Source: Anthostomella pinea
Taxonomy: Eukaryota > Ascomycota > Sordariomycetes > Xylariales > Xylariaceae
Assembly: GCA_963556695.1 (NCBI GenBank)
Contig: CAUWAG010000017.1
Location: forward strand, 62,001 to 126,000
Direction: 5' to 3'
DNA length: 64,000 bases
Numbering within the stretch: the first letter of the stretch is position 1; the number at the start of each line of letters is the position of its first letter. The position numbers and the translations under genes are program-made. A model generated the notes under the pieces. That model made no database searches. It worked only from the letters and a program-made list of their open reading frames with translations, and was not told where the DNA came from. Below, piece by piece: positions 33,303-44,290 of this stretch.

Positions 33303-34048
33303 ATGGCCACCTTCCACCCCTTCAACCGCTTCCCCATCGAGTTGCGCCAAGCCATCTGGGACGTCTATCTCGACTATGAATGCAACAAGGGCCGTCTGGT
33401 GCTCCTCCTTGGAGATGCACGACGCGTCAGGCCGACTGAGCACCTCCGATCCCCCCTATTGTCAGTCAACCGCGAGTCTCGCGACTACGCGCTGAAGATG
33501 TGGTACACCGTTGCGCTTCCTGGTAGGTATATCCCAAAGTATATCCAGAATCCCATGCCTCTGTTCCGGCTGCCTCGATAGAGTGAGTGGTCACTGACGC
33601 ACTTTCTCAAGTCTTTCCCACTGTGCCGATCCCCCTAGAGTGGACTGAGATAGTCTCGTCCGAGATCATGTCTGACTTTTGGGCCCTCCATCGCATGGTG
33701 AACCCGACCGAAGTGCCAGGCGACGCACAGGGCACCATCCACATCAGCCCGACGCATGATACGTTCTTGCTCGTTGACAGCATCGACTGGGCCATCTTCC
33801 AGAAGAAAAAGCTCAAAACCGGCACCATTGGCCAGCTTGTGCCCGAACGCCGAATCACGGGACCCCTGCCGTTGGACGTCTGCGCCAAAATTCTCAAGTC
33901 GATGGACGTCTACGAATACTGCATCGACGAGCAGACGGGGAGATACACAGACGAGAATGACGAACGGTTTCCCGAACCGATAAGTTTGCATAAAGAACTC
34001 GCCAGCACCTTCACGGGCCTGCAGACTTGCATTCAACTGGCGGCCTAG
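33303..34048 (+). CDS. 2EXR-domain family protein, with an early stop before a still-open tail
   Basis: Exon 1 (33303-33522) encodes FHPFNRFPIELRQAIWDVYL and SPLLSVNRESRDYALKMW, the hallmark opening of the fungal 2EXR family. An 89-nt intron (GTAGGT to CTCAAG) joins in phase to exon 2 (33612-34048): VFPTVPIPLEWTEIV, then THDTFLLVDSIDWAIF, as in relatives that continue past the domain. The frame ends at TAG (34046-34048) for a 218-residue protein. The same frame then stays open for 63 more codons to 34240, with protein-like sequence (PFEQRMPTFYEDFCQLSIKD, KKKFMELQTDG). The TAG may therefore be a recent nonsense mutation. 2EXR proteins have no established biochemical function. Confidence 0.8.
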
Positions 34049-34240
34049 CCGTTCGAGCAGAGGATGCCGACCTTCTATGAAGATTTCTGCCAACTGAGCA
34101 TCAAGGACCTGGTGGCCAAATACGAGAAGAACGGGATGATCTATTACAAGAAGAAGTTCATGGAGCTTCAGACGGACGGACAAGCGAAGGACGTGTGGAA
34201 GTCTCGTTTCGCGCACTCCTCAGACATGGAATATCGCTAG

Positions 34241-34700
34241 CGCTTGCATGAATGCTCATGGCTGTATGTACGAGCTTGGTCCTGAGATTCGGTGTGTCAC
34301 CTAGATAGATACCCAAGGTGATAAGCTTGGGTGAAAAGGGAAGAATCAGCCCGAAAGTTCACAACGTAAACAAATGACGAAGGTCCGGTGCTTACTTAAC
34401 AGGAAGCCATGAGATAAAGGTGGCTGGGCCGGTGTTAGCGTCATAGGTTCAACCAAGGTTCTGATCCCCGTTGATCTCCCATGCAGGGCAGGTCGGCAGG
34501 TCGCGGGTATGCGCATTCGTTATCAACTTATCAAGCAATCTATTAACTCGCCTGCGATGTAACCTCGAGTGAGGAGGCTCGCCCGCGGGAGAAAGAAGAT
34601 AGAGTCATTGTGTTCGCGGCGTGTCCGGACAGCTCTTCTCTTCTTCAATCGCACTCGCTTTCCGACTGTCGCTACTGCTCTGTCGCTGCGATTGGACGCG
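34241..34700. other. intergenic, promoter region of the PNGase A-like gene
   Basis: A GTG-initiated upstream extension of the next gene's frame begins at 34569. It reads RRLARGRKK and is probably untranslated leader, because the first ATG followed by a signal peptide is at 34701. Confidence 0.45.
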
Positions 34701-36775
34701 ATGATGTTGTTCATGGGCCTCAGAGGCGGCGGACGCTGCCTCAACATGGGGTTGCTCTTGTCCCTCCTGATTGCCATTGCCATTCTCTCCGGGCTTGCAC
34801 AGGCGCATCCCGATGTGAGATTCCCGCCGCGAAACATTGCCAAAAGGGACACGGGCGCATTGCACCCCTTCGCGAAATACAAGAACATAGCACTGGCACC
34901 CAATGCGACGACCACAAGCACAGCGCCCACGGCCACGCGCGCACCTTTGGAATGCTTCCAGGTCGCCGAACCGGTGCTGACGCCCGCGGGCATCACGCCC
35001 CGCGATACCAGCCGTCCGCCCGCGGCCAATCAGGTCTCGCTTGCCTACGACATCAATGTTGCTGAGGAGGCGTCCTGTACGGTCGTGCTGATGGATCACA
35101 CTTTCGAAAACAGCTATGGAGCTCCCTTCGTTGGTATGTGTAGGGGACGGCCTCAAACCCGCGCGGAGGACTGACGTATCCAGGCAATTATACACCTCCC
35201 GACTGTGACTTCGACACCGTGGTCATCAACTTCACCATGCAGGTGAAAGGCCGTCAGTACGATCGGACGGGAGTCATGTACTTGGGAGACACCGAGGTAT
35301 GGCGGACATCAACAGCCGAGCCGACATCGTATGGTATCCGCTGGGTGTGGCTCAAGGACATGACGCCGTTCACGGCCCTGTGGAAAGAGCCGCAGACCAT
35401 TATCTTCGACCTCGAGAATATCGTGAATGATATCTATACTGGTCTTCTCAACGCGACTCTCACAGCGACCTACTTCACGAGTCCTGAGTCGGTAGGCCGA
35501 GCCGACCATCCGTCTGCTGATATGATCATACCAATCTCGGAGCGGATGGGGTCTACGGGAGAACCAAGTCAGTTCACCTATCCGGAACAGAACGCTACCA
35601 ACGCGGTCAGCTTCCCGCGCAATGTCAATCGGGCGGTGTTCTCAGTCGACGTCAAAGGTCAAGGCAACGAGGAGTTCTGGTGGAGCAACGTGCCTGAGAG
35701 CGCCATCCACACCTTCGATGCAGTGTACGGCACATACCCAGGATACTCACCCTTCCGCGAGGTCCAGGTGCTGATCGACGGCAACCTTGCTGGTGTATCA
35801 TGGCCGTTCCCAGTCATATACACCGGCGGCGTAGTCCCGCAACTCAACAGACCCATTGTCGGTATCGACGCCTTCGACCTGCGGGAGCACGAGATCGACG
35901 TCTCGCCATGGCTTCCCCTGCTCTGCGACGGAAACGAGCACACCTTCGCCGTCAAGATAGTGGGACTAGACGATGACGGCGTCTCCACCGCCGTCCTGTC
36001 CTCAACCACGGAGAGCTCCTGGTACATAACGGGCAAGATCTTCCTCTGGCTCGACGACGCCGACTCCATCACGACCGGCACGCTGGGCGCCCTTTACACC
36101 GGCGCCCCCACCATCGCCTTCTCGCAGAGCTTCGGCCAGAACGCGACGGGCGGCAACGAGACGCTCGACTACGACATCGCGGTCTCGCGCTCTTTGTCGT
36201 TCAGCTCATACGTCAAGACCCAGAACCAGGAGGGCACGGCCACCTGGTCGCAGTCGCTGTCGTACACCAACGTCGGCGGCGTCTCCGGCTACGGCAACAA
36301 CAACCTGAACATCTTCAGCATCGCGGGCACGGACACCGCGACCGGCCTTGGGCATTCCTACGCGAGCACCTACGCCTACCCGCTCTCCAGCAACAGCACG
36401 GCCACGTACCTGCCCGCGGGCAACCTGACGCTGTGGGCGCAGCTGGACCAGGGGCTGGACCTCGATGTCCGGGGCGACTCCGTCTTCCCCAGCGGTATCG
36501 AGGCGTTCGCCGCCGCCGACACCTCGCTAAGGGGCGCAGGCTCGGTGCTGAGCACCTGGCGGAACGGCACGGCGACGTATGAGCGGCCGGCGGACAATAG
36601 CTACAGCACGGGCGTCGGGCAGACGCGTCAGATCTTTTCGTTTGCCGCAGCGGCAGCAGCTGCGGGGAATGTTAGCGCGGCGGGTGCGCCGCTGTATTAT
36701 CGGGATGTGAGCGCTTATAATGATACGGTTACTGATGATCTTGTGGAGGTGTTGGGGGAGCCGGTCTCGGGGTGA
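34701..36775 (+). CDS. peptide-N4-(N-acetyl-beta-glucosaminyl)asparagine amidase A (PNGase A-like)
   Basis: Two exons (34701-35133 and 35184-36775, intron GTATGT to TATCCAG) give 674 residues. The start is the first ATG; it is followed by a signal peptide/anchor (MGLLLSLLIAIAILSGLAQA). The body shows the PNGase A pattern: LECFQVAEPVLTP, CTVVLMDHTFENSYGAPFVG, YTPPDCDFDTVVINFTMQ, GRQYDRTGVMYLGDTEVWRT and ST(A)EP, WLKDMTPFTALWKEPQTIIF, then GVSWPFPVIYTGGV and IVGIDAFDLREHEIDVSPWL. Many N-x-S/T sites fit a secreted or vesicular glycoprotein. Relatives remove N-glycans from glycopeptides, including glycans with core alpha-1,3-fucose (family knowledge). The substrate here is not known. No defects seen. 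Confidence 0.88.
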
Positions 36776-37426
36776 TGGGGGGTGGTGGTGGTTTGAAAGG
36801 TGGGAGAGTGTGGAGGTTGAGTTTATCATCCTTATGCAGTATATAGTAATGAGCAACGACTTATACATCACGCATGCCATACCTACGGAATCATGTCAAT
36901 CTTGCTCACTCACACGTCTGTCAACCCGGGTTCATCTGTCCGTGTTGCTCCCAAGTCCGTGTGTCGTCGGGATGAGAGCCGGGGCGTCCATGTACTCTGG
37001 AGTCTGCGTTATGTTTCTAAACGCTTCTTTCGATACTCAGGTGACATTTGGCACCCGCGGTGAATTGTAGAAGCTGAAACGGCAGACCTGGTCTAATTGT
37101 GGTGAAGCCTGCTCCATACCATCTGAACGAAGATCTCCCGGGCCTCGACTCGCGACCTGTTGTAGCACACCTGGTTGATACCCTCCCTGAAAAGGGGTTA
37201 AGGCAAGAGCAAACAACAGAGTGGCAACCGTACCATGGCAACCATGGAATATAGAATCAGTAAATCCCACCACCGAGGATCTCAAGGCTCTACACTTCTA
37301 TATACGTAGCAGTCCCATAAAGCCTTCGTTTGACCGATGCTGCAAGGGCTATGCAGTGAACTCACCTACACCTCCCAAACAATAGCCGCCGCTCGATCTT
37401 ACACAACCTCCCCATACCACCACCCC
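36776..37426. other. intergenic between convergent genes
   Basis: 3' flanks of the PNGase A-like and thioesterase genes. No gene or repeat recognised. Confidence 0.5.
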
Positions 37427-38591
37427 CTATCGCTTTCCACCCCCATGATCCTCCACCGCCCCCTCCCTATCCCAAGTCTCCCTCTCCAGACCCTCAACCT
37501 CCCTCACAAGCCCCCATATCCGCTCCCTCGCCCAGCGCACCCTCTCCTCCTGCAAGCTACACGTCCGCTGGAACATATCCAGCGCGAACTCCGGGACGGC
37601 GGTCTTCCGGCCCTGCCGGTAGTCATAAACCACGACGTCCTCCTCGGTGCGCGCGGCGACCCGCCGGTGGCGGTGCGAGAGGATGACGCAGTCGAGGACG
37701 AGGGAGGTGTCCGAGTCCGAGGGAGGAGAGCGCAGCTTGTGGTAGACGGATATGGTGTCGGGGTAGGTCATAGGCTGGCAGTGTGTTAACCCAGGGTCAC
37801 ATAGTTGTCCTTGCAGCCATCATCCAGGAATAGGGGAGGCACCACATACGAATTTGTAGTCGGCCTTGATCGTCTTCATGATCAGACCAGTGCCCGTCGG
37901 CTGCATGAGCTCGCTCCACGCTGTGCGATTCACCGCGTCCTGCGCCGCGAAGTGCATTACCCAGTTCACGCGTGACGACTCGGCGTACCGAAGGTAGTGG
38001 GCGTTGTTGACGTGGCCCTAGACCTCACCATCCACGTCAGCTCCTGAATCCCCTCGTTGTTTCCGAGCTCGCAAGCTGCTTTGCTTGAGTGTATACACCC
38101 CACTCCATTCTCTTCCAAGGCAACACAACCCAACCAAGTCCTCAGCCATCCCGAAAGACACCAAAACAGGAAAAACCTACAAAACTATCCATCTCCCCCC
38201 AAACGACCCGCTGCCCCTCGAGCCCGCGCCGCCTTCCCGTGACGAACCCTTCAGCCCCGGCGCTCAGCGCTCGCCACTCCCGCGCCACCACGCCCAGCAC
38301 GCCCGCCGCGCGCTGTATCTGCGTCGCATCGCAGCCGAAGATGATGCATTTGCCTAGACGCGCCTGGAGGTCGGAGATCCAGCGGCTCGGGGGCGGTGGG
38401 GACGGTTCTTTGGGTGAGGACGAGTCGGATTTGTGGGAGGAGGTCGAGGAGAAGCGGCGGGCGTGCGAGGGTATTGAGGGTGTCGTTTTGACGGTTCGTG
38501 GAGCTGATGAAAGTCGCGAGCTTGCGACGGAGCTGAGGACGCCGGCGTGACGAGGAGCTGAAAGCGGGTTTATCCGCGGACGGGGAGGCAT
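37427..38591 (-). CDS. hotdog-fold acyl-CoA thioesterase family protein
   Basis: Three exons (38181-38591, 37850-38017, 37427-37774) joined in phase 0 give 308 residues. An apparent TAG in the second exon frame is in fact the intron acceptor (GAGGTCTAG|GGC). The N terminus (MPPRPRINPLSAPRHAG, SHARRFSSTSS) is Ser/Arg-rich, as in mitochondrial presequences. The catalytic domain has VVWGEMDSF joined to GHVNNAHYLRYAESSRVNW, then TGLIMKTIKADYKFPMTYPD, SVYHKLRSPP and DCVILSHRHRRVAARTEEDV. This is the 4HBT-type fungal thioesterase pattern, predicted to hydrolyse fatty acyl-CoA or similar thioesters. The start lies 197 bp from the left end of the 38788-46200 insertion, which probably displaced its upstream region. 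Confidence 0.85.
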
Positions 38592-38787
38592 TGTGAGGAC
38601 CGACCGGATACCCGTTAGATCGGAAGCAAGATAGAAGCAACGCGAGTGCAGTATCCTCTCTTGAGGTATGGGAAAGAAAGTAAATAGGAGACAGCGTTGG
38701 TCGGCGTTAGAGTTGTCGACTGTTGCAGCTTGCAAGCTTAAGCTGAACGGCGGTTTGGTGGGGTAGCTATGGGCGCAATCTGGGGTA

Positions 38788-38880
38788 CTGCCGTTTGCAA
38801 TCGAAGTGTCAGTGACCCACTTCAAATCGCTACTACCTCCCACCAGAATTTGATTTTCTGCTAGACAGCCAAATTGTTCT
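38788..38880 (+). repeat. left terminal inverted repeat of the 7.4-kb block
   Basis: Matches the reverse complement of about 46105-46200 over about 95 bp with scattered transitions. Just inside it (about 38885-38925) are three tandem copies of a 12-bp unit containing ACGCCGTCGC, absent from the right end. Confidence 0.7.
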
Positions 38881-40194
38881 TTGTTCACAACGCCGTCGCA
38901 CACGCCGTCGCCCACGCCGTCGCTAGCCAACTGAAACTATTATTAGTAATATCTTTCAGGATTTTTTTATAACAAATAGCTTTAAGCGCTGTTATTCTTA
39001 AGCCTTATACCTTTAACGTTATAAATGTTATTTAAAATCTTTGTTACCCTTTAAATTATATATGAGAGCAATATCCCAGATCCAATGAGTGCGTGATGAA
39101 CGGTACAGCGTTGTTGTATTCAGGAAAAGGTCTATCTACTCTGTTCTGTGTGCGATCGCTATATATGCGGGCCACGGAGCCTGTGTCACCCGACACGGCA
39201 ACTGGCAGCCTCATCATGCTTACATACACAGATGGATTCTGCTCACAATATATATTATATTAAAATAATTCTATTTTTATATAAAATAATGGGTAAATTA
39301 ATAGATTCTTCTTTGTTAATACCATTATATAAGAATATTAATACCTGTTAAGCGTGTTATAGTTAATAATAAGTCAAAAAATGTAAACAAAGAGTTTAAG
39401 AAGGTTAAAAAATAGGCATTTAAGCGTTATTTAATAAGAGTATTATATAATATCAAGTAAACGGGTATTAAAAGACTTTTGTAATTATATTTGAAGAGAA
39501 ATTTTCCTTATAAATTTATAATTAAAACATTGACTTAGATTTATTTTATCTTAACTTTATTTAAACTTATTAAACCTTTACGTCCTATATAATAATGGGG
39601 AAGTCGCTGCCTGCTCCGCTGGGTCTAGCGGCACGCCCGATTCGGCATGGCGTCTCATCTGCCCTGTGCGAGCTCGCACACTTGCACAGTCCAGTCCGCC
39701 GCATCTCATAACTACGGACGGCGCCCCTGATGTCCCTTTTTAGGTACTCTCTACATTCCTTCCTTCCACTCCCGCCCTCGGTCCTGTGGGTCTTGGTTTC
39801 ACAGCCGTTCAGTTCCACGCCACCTGCTGTTGCCTAGACGCTTGACTCACAGCTGACTCCGAGAATGACTTTAGCTACTTTGGGAATCTGCGAAGCTGCC
39901 CACCTCGACACCCATATAGTGGCTTTCGCCACCTCGGCTGTCGATTATCATCCATCGTTTACTGGAGTTTGAATACCTCTCTGCCCAAGCCGTAGAGCTC
40001 GGAATGTCTGGGTAGGGGCCCAAACTCTGCCACATAATTTCATCAGGTACTGGACGCTGTGCATAGTGCTCAGGGGACTACGCCCGGGGGGAGTACACCC
40101 ATCGCGCATCCTCAATACCTGCGCTAAAACAGGCATTTCTCTCAGTAACTGACTATCTTGGCCAAGGCACAAGAGAATTTTTCTTACAAGCCGG

Positions 40195-41375
40195 ATGGCA
40201 CCCTTCCACGACGGGCCCCCAAATACGCCTGTGGCTGTCCCAAAGACGACCACTGGCGGCATGCTCAAATCCCCGGCCCCTAGAAAGACATACAGCCCGG
40301 CAACTCCGAGCAGGCTCCGCCAGGCGCTGCTTGACGACATCAGCAGCAGCCCGTCACAGGTCTCCGAGGCTGACTTCACCGTTGTTTCCCCTCTGAAAGG
40401 AAAATCCCGAAATGTCAATGACAGCAGCACCACTAGAATGAAACGACCTCAATTGAACAAAATCTCTACAGACCAAGCCATTAAATGCGATGCTAGGAAT
40501 AAAGCCTCCTCCTTAGAGTATCAGGACCAAGTTGCCAAGATACTGAATAAAAACAGGCACCTTTATGAAGTCAGGATAATAATGTTTCAGGAATGTGCTG
40601 CAGTAATTGACAAGACACTTGAGAAAGCCGGAACCGAATTATACTCACATACCAAGGAGTTCAGCGCCTTTTTCTCTAATGCCTGAGCGAGTGGCTAGAA
40701 ACCCGAGATTCAACCATAGGAAAGGCCACTTCCGGGGGGATAGTGATGGGGAAGCCCACCATGACTTTCGCCCAAGCTGTCTCTTTTAACCACCGACAGC
40801 AGCCACTGACAGTCAACACCACCATGAAAAAAACACAGCCTGGCGCCCTCACCGCTGCCAACCAACTGAAAAAGAAGCAGGATGATCTCCGGGTCTTTTT
40901 CCGCATGGGTAATAGACACTTAGAGCCTTATGGGATAAAGTCTATACTGAACAGAAGACTTAAGCTCCATCCACAGGAGCTTAGAGAAGTGACACGGTGC
41001 CCCTCCGGATTTATCTTACACCCAAGGGGCAAACCAGCTCAGGCTAAGCTCCTGGCCTTCCAAAAAGAAATCACCGACATTCTTAAGGCACAAAATATCA
41101 AGATCTGCACGGTCTGGCATCACTATAAGGTCGATAGATGCCCAAGAAAGGCCATCAGTGCGGAAGGGTTGATAATCGACATTACTGACATTGCTGTTAT
41201 TAATGAAGTTAAAGTCCAAACAGGTGACAGACCTTTAAGGTGCATATTTTCAAGGAACATAGTTGATTCTAATCAGGAGACTACATGTGTGATCTCTCTG
41301 CCCCGTACAGCAAAGAAACCATTCATACTTTTTGCTCACTCAATGCCCTCGAGGCACATTCAATACTCACGTCAA
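40195..41375 (+). mobile_element. LINE ORF1 fragment (Tad-like), 3'-truncated
   Basis: Frames at 40195-40686 and 40743 onward give a gag-like ORF1: PRKTYSPATPSRLRQALLDD, MTFAQAVSFNHRQQPLTV, KSILNRRLKLHPQELREVT and IIDITDIAVINEVKVQTGDR. The last part matches the LINE at 10.0-10.4 kb closely at both DNA and protein level. The copy stops abruptly near 41375 (after SRHIQYS), before the zinc knuckles, and lacks all of ORF2. Stops lie between the two frames. Its 5' part extends beyond that of the long copy. Confidence 0.75.
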
Positions 41376-41756
41376 GATAAGTACGATTCACGTCCTTACC
41401 TTACTGCACTATTTTTAAATGACACTAAACAACGAAGGATGTGAGCCACATATACGCAGATTCAAGGTCAGGTGCAACCTTAAGATCACAACGCAGCTCA
41501 TGTACAAGGCTGAGTCCGGACTCACTGTCTCCGGTAATAACCGCTGGCCAGCCACATCGAACGGCTATAAATTTCATGTGGGGTTAAACTCCGCAAAATC
41601 TATAGTAGGACTGCTACAGGTACGACCACGTTCTCCGTACGATTCAAGTATTGACCTCGTCTAGCATGCACTCGTGCAAGACAATCGAAGAAGGGAGACA
41701 CTCCAGGATCTAGTGCGGCTAGCCTTGATTTCTCTCATACCACCGTATCGTCATCA

Positions 41757-41978
41757 TCACCCCTGACTCTGAACCGAACGCGTTCGCAAACACCTAGGAC
41801 CATTGAAGAATCTTCCAGATAATACATCTAGTTTATCTTGCAATGGTAAACCCAGCTCTTTCAACAAGAACCCATCAATAGGCATCGAGAGAGACGTCCA
41901 AGGCAGGTTCTGCTGTTCGAATTCGGCTTCTTCACGGTTATAGTCGGATACATATACTCCAGGTCTCGCAGGTGCCAT
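41757..41978 (-). pseudogene. 5' fragment of an unknown gene, divergent to the RNase III-like fragment
   Basis: A 73-codon frame starting MAPARPGVYVSDYNREEAEF and continuing NLPWTSLSMPIDGFLLKELG looks like authentic protein. It starts 154 bp from the divergent RNase III-like start at 42133, as if a natural bidirectional promoter and the 5' ends of both genes were carried here together. I recognise no family. No continuation was found below 41757. Confidence 0.3.
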
Positions 41979-42132
41979 GTTCCCACAGCCTCCTTCCGAA
42001 CACTTCCTTCATTACCGTGCTCGTCCATTTGTTTTCCGACCAGCATCAGCAGCACTTGGGACATTTCAAAGCTCTTTCTATTCCCGCAACCACCCGCAAC
42101 CACTCACACACATCAACCCCCTCGTCTGTACT

Positions 42133-42300
42133 ATGGCTACCATGGTAGAGGAGAAGGTTCAGCGTGTCGAGGAAGGTCTCGGTTTCACGTTCCCTCTCGA
42201 CAAGTGTCGATGCATAGAGTCACTGAGCACATCTGGCTTGACCTTCTATCAGGGTCAACGACGTGGCAATGGAGGTAGACATGCCGCGGTGACGTGCTAG
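42133..42300 (+). pseudogene. N-terminal fragment of a small fungal RNase III-domain protein
   Basis: From the ATG at 42133 the frame reads MATMVEEKVQRVEEGLGFTF, then IESLSTSGLTFYQGQRRGNG. This resembles the opening of small fungal RNase III-domain proteins (helix, then E-L-SxSGL and a GNxRLAxLGD signature). Here the signature has decayed (GGRHAAVTC then TAG at 42298-42300) and the catalytic residues that should follow are absent. It is a truncated copy, not a functional nuclease. Confidence 0.5.
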
Positions 42301-42923
42301 TCTGGAGGAACCAAATTCATGCATCCATCATGTATGTTTCTGACTGCCAACCACAGTCCAGCATGTTGCAGTGGATTCTACGTCGGGGCCGATGTTGGCA
42401 CCATACAATCTGACCATCTTGATGAGTCAAAAACAACTCCCAGGACAGAATAAATGATTGGATATGCAGGATTCTTGTCCGAATATCAGGCTTGGCTGCC
42501 CAGAACAGATCCCTTATAACCTAAAACGAGATCAGCCTCTCAAAATATGATCAAACCCAGTCCTACTGCCTCCATTTTATATGCCTCGTGTATGGTTTTC
42601 GACGATTTTCAGCTTGATATTGTTTCGGTACCCCTACAGGAGACAATGCATGACGTCCAAGTTTGTTCTCGCTGTATGGCGTATGGTATTTACGCGTTTG
42701 CAGATTCTTACATGTATACCTGACCATGATCAGTGTGTGTAAGGTACTTACTTTGTTTAAGCGCTGCGCAGGATCAAGCACGGGTAGACAAGTGGGAGTC
42801 TAATATTGCTTCAGTTTTTGAGGTGACGATCATCGCTACGCCGGGGCTTTCGTAAAACGCATAGGAGTTGCTGGATAGAATCGGCGTTTAGAGAATGATT
42901 GGATACTAGGCACACTGGGTTGG

Positions 42924-43290
42924 TTAATGAAACATACCACTTAAAATTCCTGGTCGCTCTCCTGCTCCATTATAGCTCGTAAAGACGTAAGCTTTGCTAT
43001 CTTGAACAGTAGCCACCGGGATCCCAATCTTGGCCCCCATTTCGCTTGCCCGTGAGCAGTCCACGATGCTTCGAGTGCCTAGAATTTCTTTGAGGATCTT
43101 CTCGAGCTCCTGGCCCGAATACCGACTGTCAGAAAGGACAGAAGTGATGAACTGGAAGAGCTCCGCAAGGAATGAAATCCGGATCCACGGTTCTGGTAGC
43201 TTGAAAGCCACCTGTGCAAGTCTCTCAAAGGCGCTGATGCATTCTACAACAGGCCAGCCGTTCATATACAATGTGCCAGCAATAATTGCA
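42924..43290 (-). pseudogene. patatin-like phospholipase domain fragment
   Basis: The frame (with GAIIAGTLYMNGWPVVECIS completed across an AAACAG acceptor near 43290) continues AFERLAQVAFKLP, VLSDSRYSGQELEKILKEIL, RSIVDCSRASEMGAKIGIPV and FTSYNGAGERP. This pattern is that of the middle of fungal patatin-like phospholipases, which also occur as the effector domain of fungal NLR-type proteins. The upstream GxSxG nucleophile region was not found. After a GTATGT donor at about 42930 no convincing downstream exon with the catalytic DGG motif was found. Treated as an inactive fragment. Confidence 0.45.
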
Positions 43291-43984
43291 CCTGTTTGTT
43301 TTAGTATTCAGCGGCAGCATTAAGCACGTTGCTCACGGCTGCTTCTTCCATCCTTTCATGTCTGGAGATCGGATATTGGCCAGATCGGTTCTTCGGAACG
43401 GCAGTTCTCTGGAGCATGATACGTGAAGTAAGTCGAGCCCTGTGGTGCATGCTCTAGATGAATGATATCCATAAGACGTTACTAGCAGTGGGGACCTGGA
43501 GACACGGCCATAGGCCTTTCTCTCCTCTTCCCCTCATCTGTGTTACAGGCAGTTCTTTCTATGTTTTAACGTTGGGACGAGAATCGAACCGTGGTACGCG
43601 GTATGGGGCCGCCCCTTGTACAAAGGTGATTGGTCAGGAAGCAGTCGTAGTAACGTTTCCCATGGGTCCTTCTCGCATTCAAGCGGGGCCTGTTCCGGCC
43701 CATGCGCTTATATCACTGGTACTTACGATCCACCTAGCATATAAGCAGCGTTTTTAGACTTTCACATTGCCCTGTTTATGTTCTCCTTTTGGATCTCGTG
43801 TGACTGTTGCGTGTGTGGCGCTCACGACTCGACTGTCGAACAGATCCAGGCCTATATAGCCAGCACATTTGAGGCCAAAGGCCTAGGCATCATACGCGAG
43901 AAGCCCGACGACCACAGGCGCGAGATGTACGTTCGCCCCGAGGAGACGGCCGATGTGACGATTAGAAGCGCGATCAGGCAACAG

Positions 43985-44290
43985 CGCCAAAAGGACTTAT
44001 AGGCAGAAAAAAAGCTCAGATAAACGTTGTTTATATAGCACAGATACATGAATTCATCCGAGCAGTAGCTGCCATGGCCGTCGAGCACCAATAGACGAAA
44101 TTCATCTTCATTTTTAAGGACAGTGTTAGGTAGGTAGATCTCGGGCTTAATTAGCATGCAATTAATGATAATAAATAAATAAAAATCACCTTTTTTCAAG
44201 CCAGTGCAGCGCGATCTTGTTCGAGGACCAGCCGTTGATGGAGTACGTTATTCGTCACCGGCAGCAGCAGTAGCAGGAATTTACTGATAC
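43985..44290 (-). pseudogene. fragment of a DDE_1 (pogo/Fot-type) transposase
   Basis: Minus-strand reading gives SINGWSSNKIALHWLEK, then after a frame break DEFRLLVLDGHGSYCSDEFM and YLCYINNVYLSFFSA. These are the segments around the second catalytic aspartate of Fot/pogo transposases, from a different subfamily than the element at 1.4-3.4 kb. The sequence breaks off before the third aspartate. It could be the remnant of the transposase that once mobilised the surrounding block, or an unrelated insertion. Confidence 0.6.

Noticed and set aside
34569..34700. Upstream extension of the PNGase A-like frame
   Set aside because: It begins with GTG, not a eukaryotic start. The ATG at 34701 is followed by a proper signal peptide.
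38011..38025. Apparent premature TAG in the thioesterase gene
   Set aside because: The TAG is the acceptor of an intron starting at GTAGGT (38180). Splicing joins GEMDSF to GHVNNAHY exactly as in the family.
43545..43600. tRNA-like word GGTTCGATTCTCGTCCC on the minus strand
   Set aside because: No matching acceptor stem, D-arm or anticodon arm could be found at the right distance.
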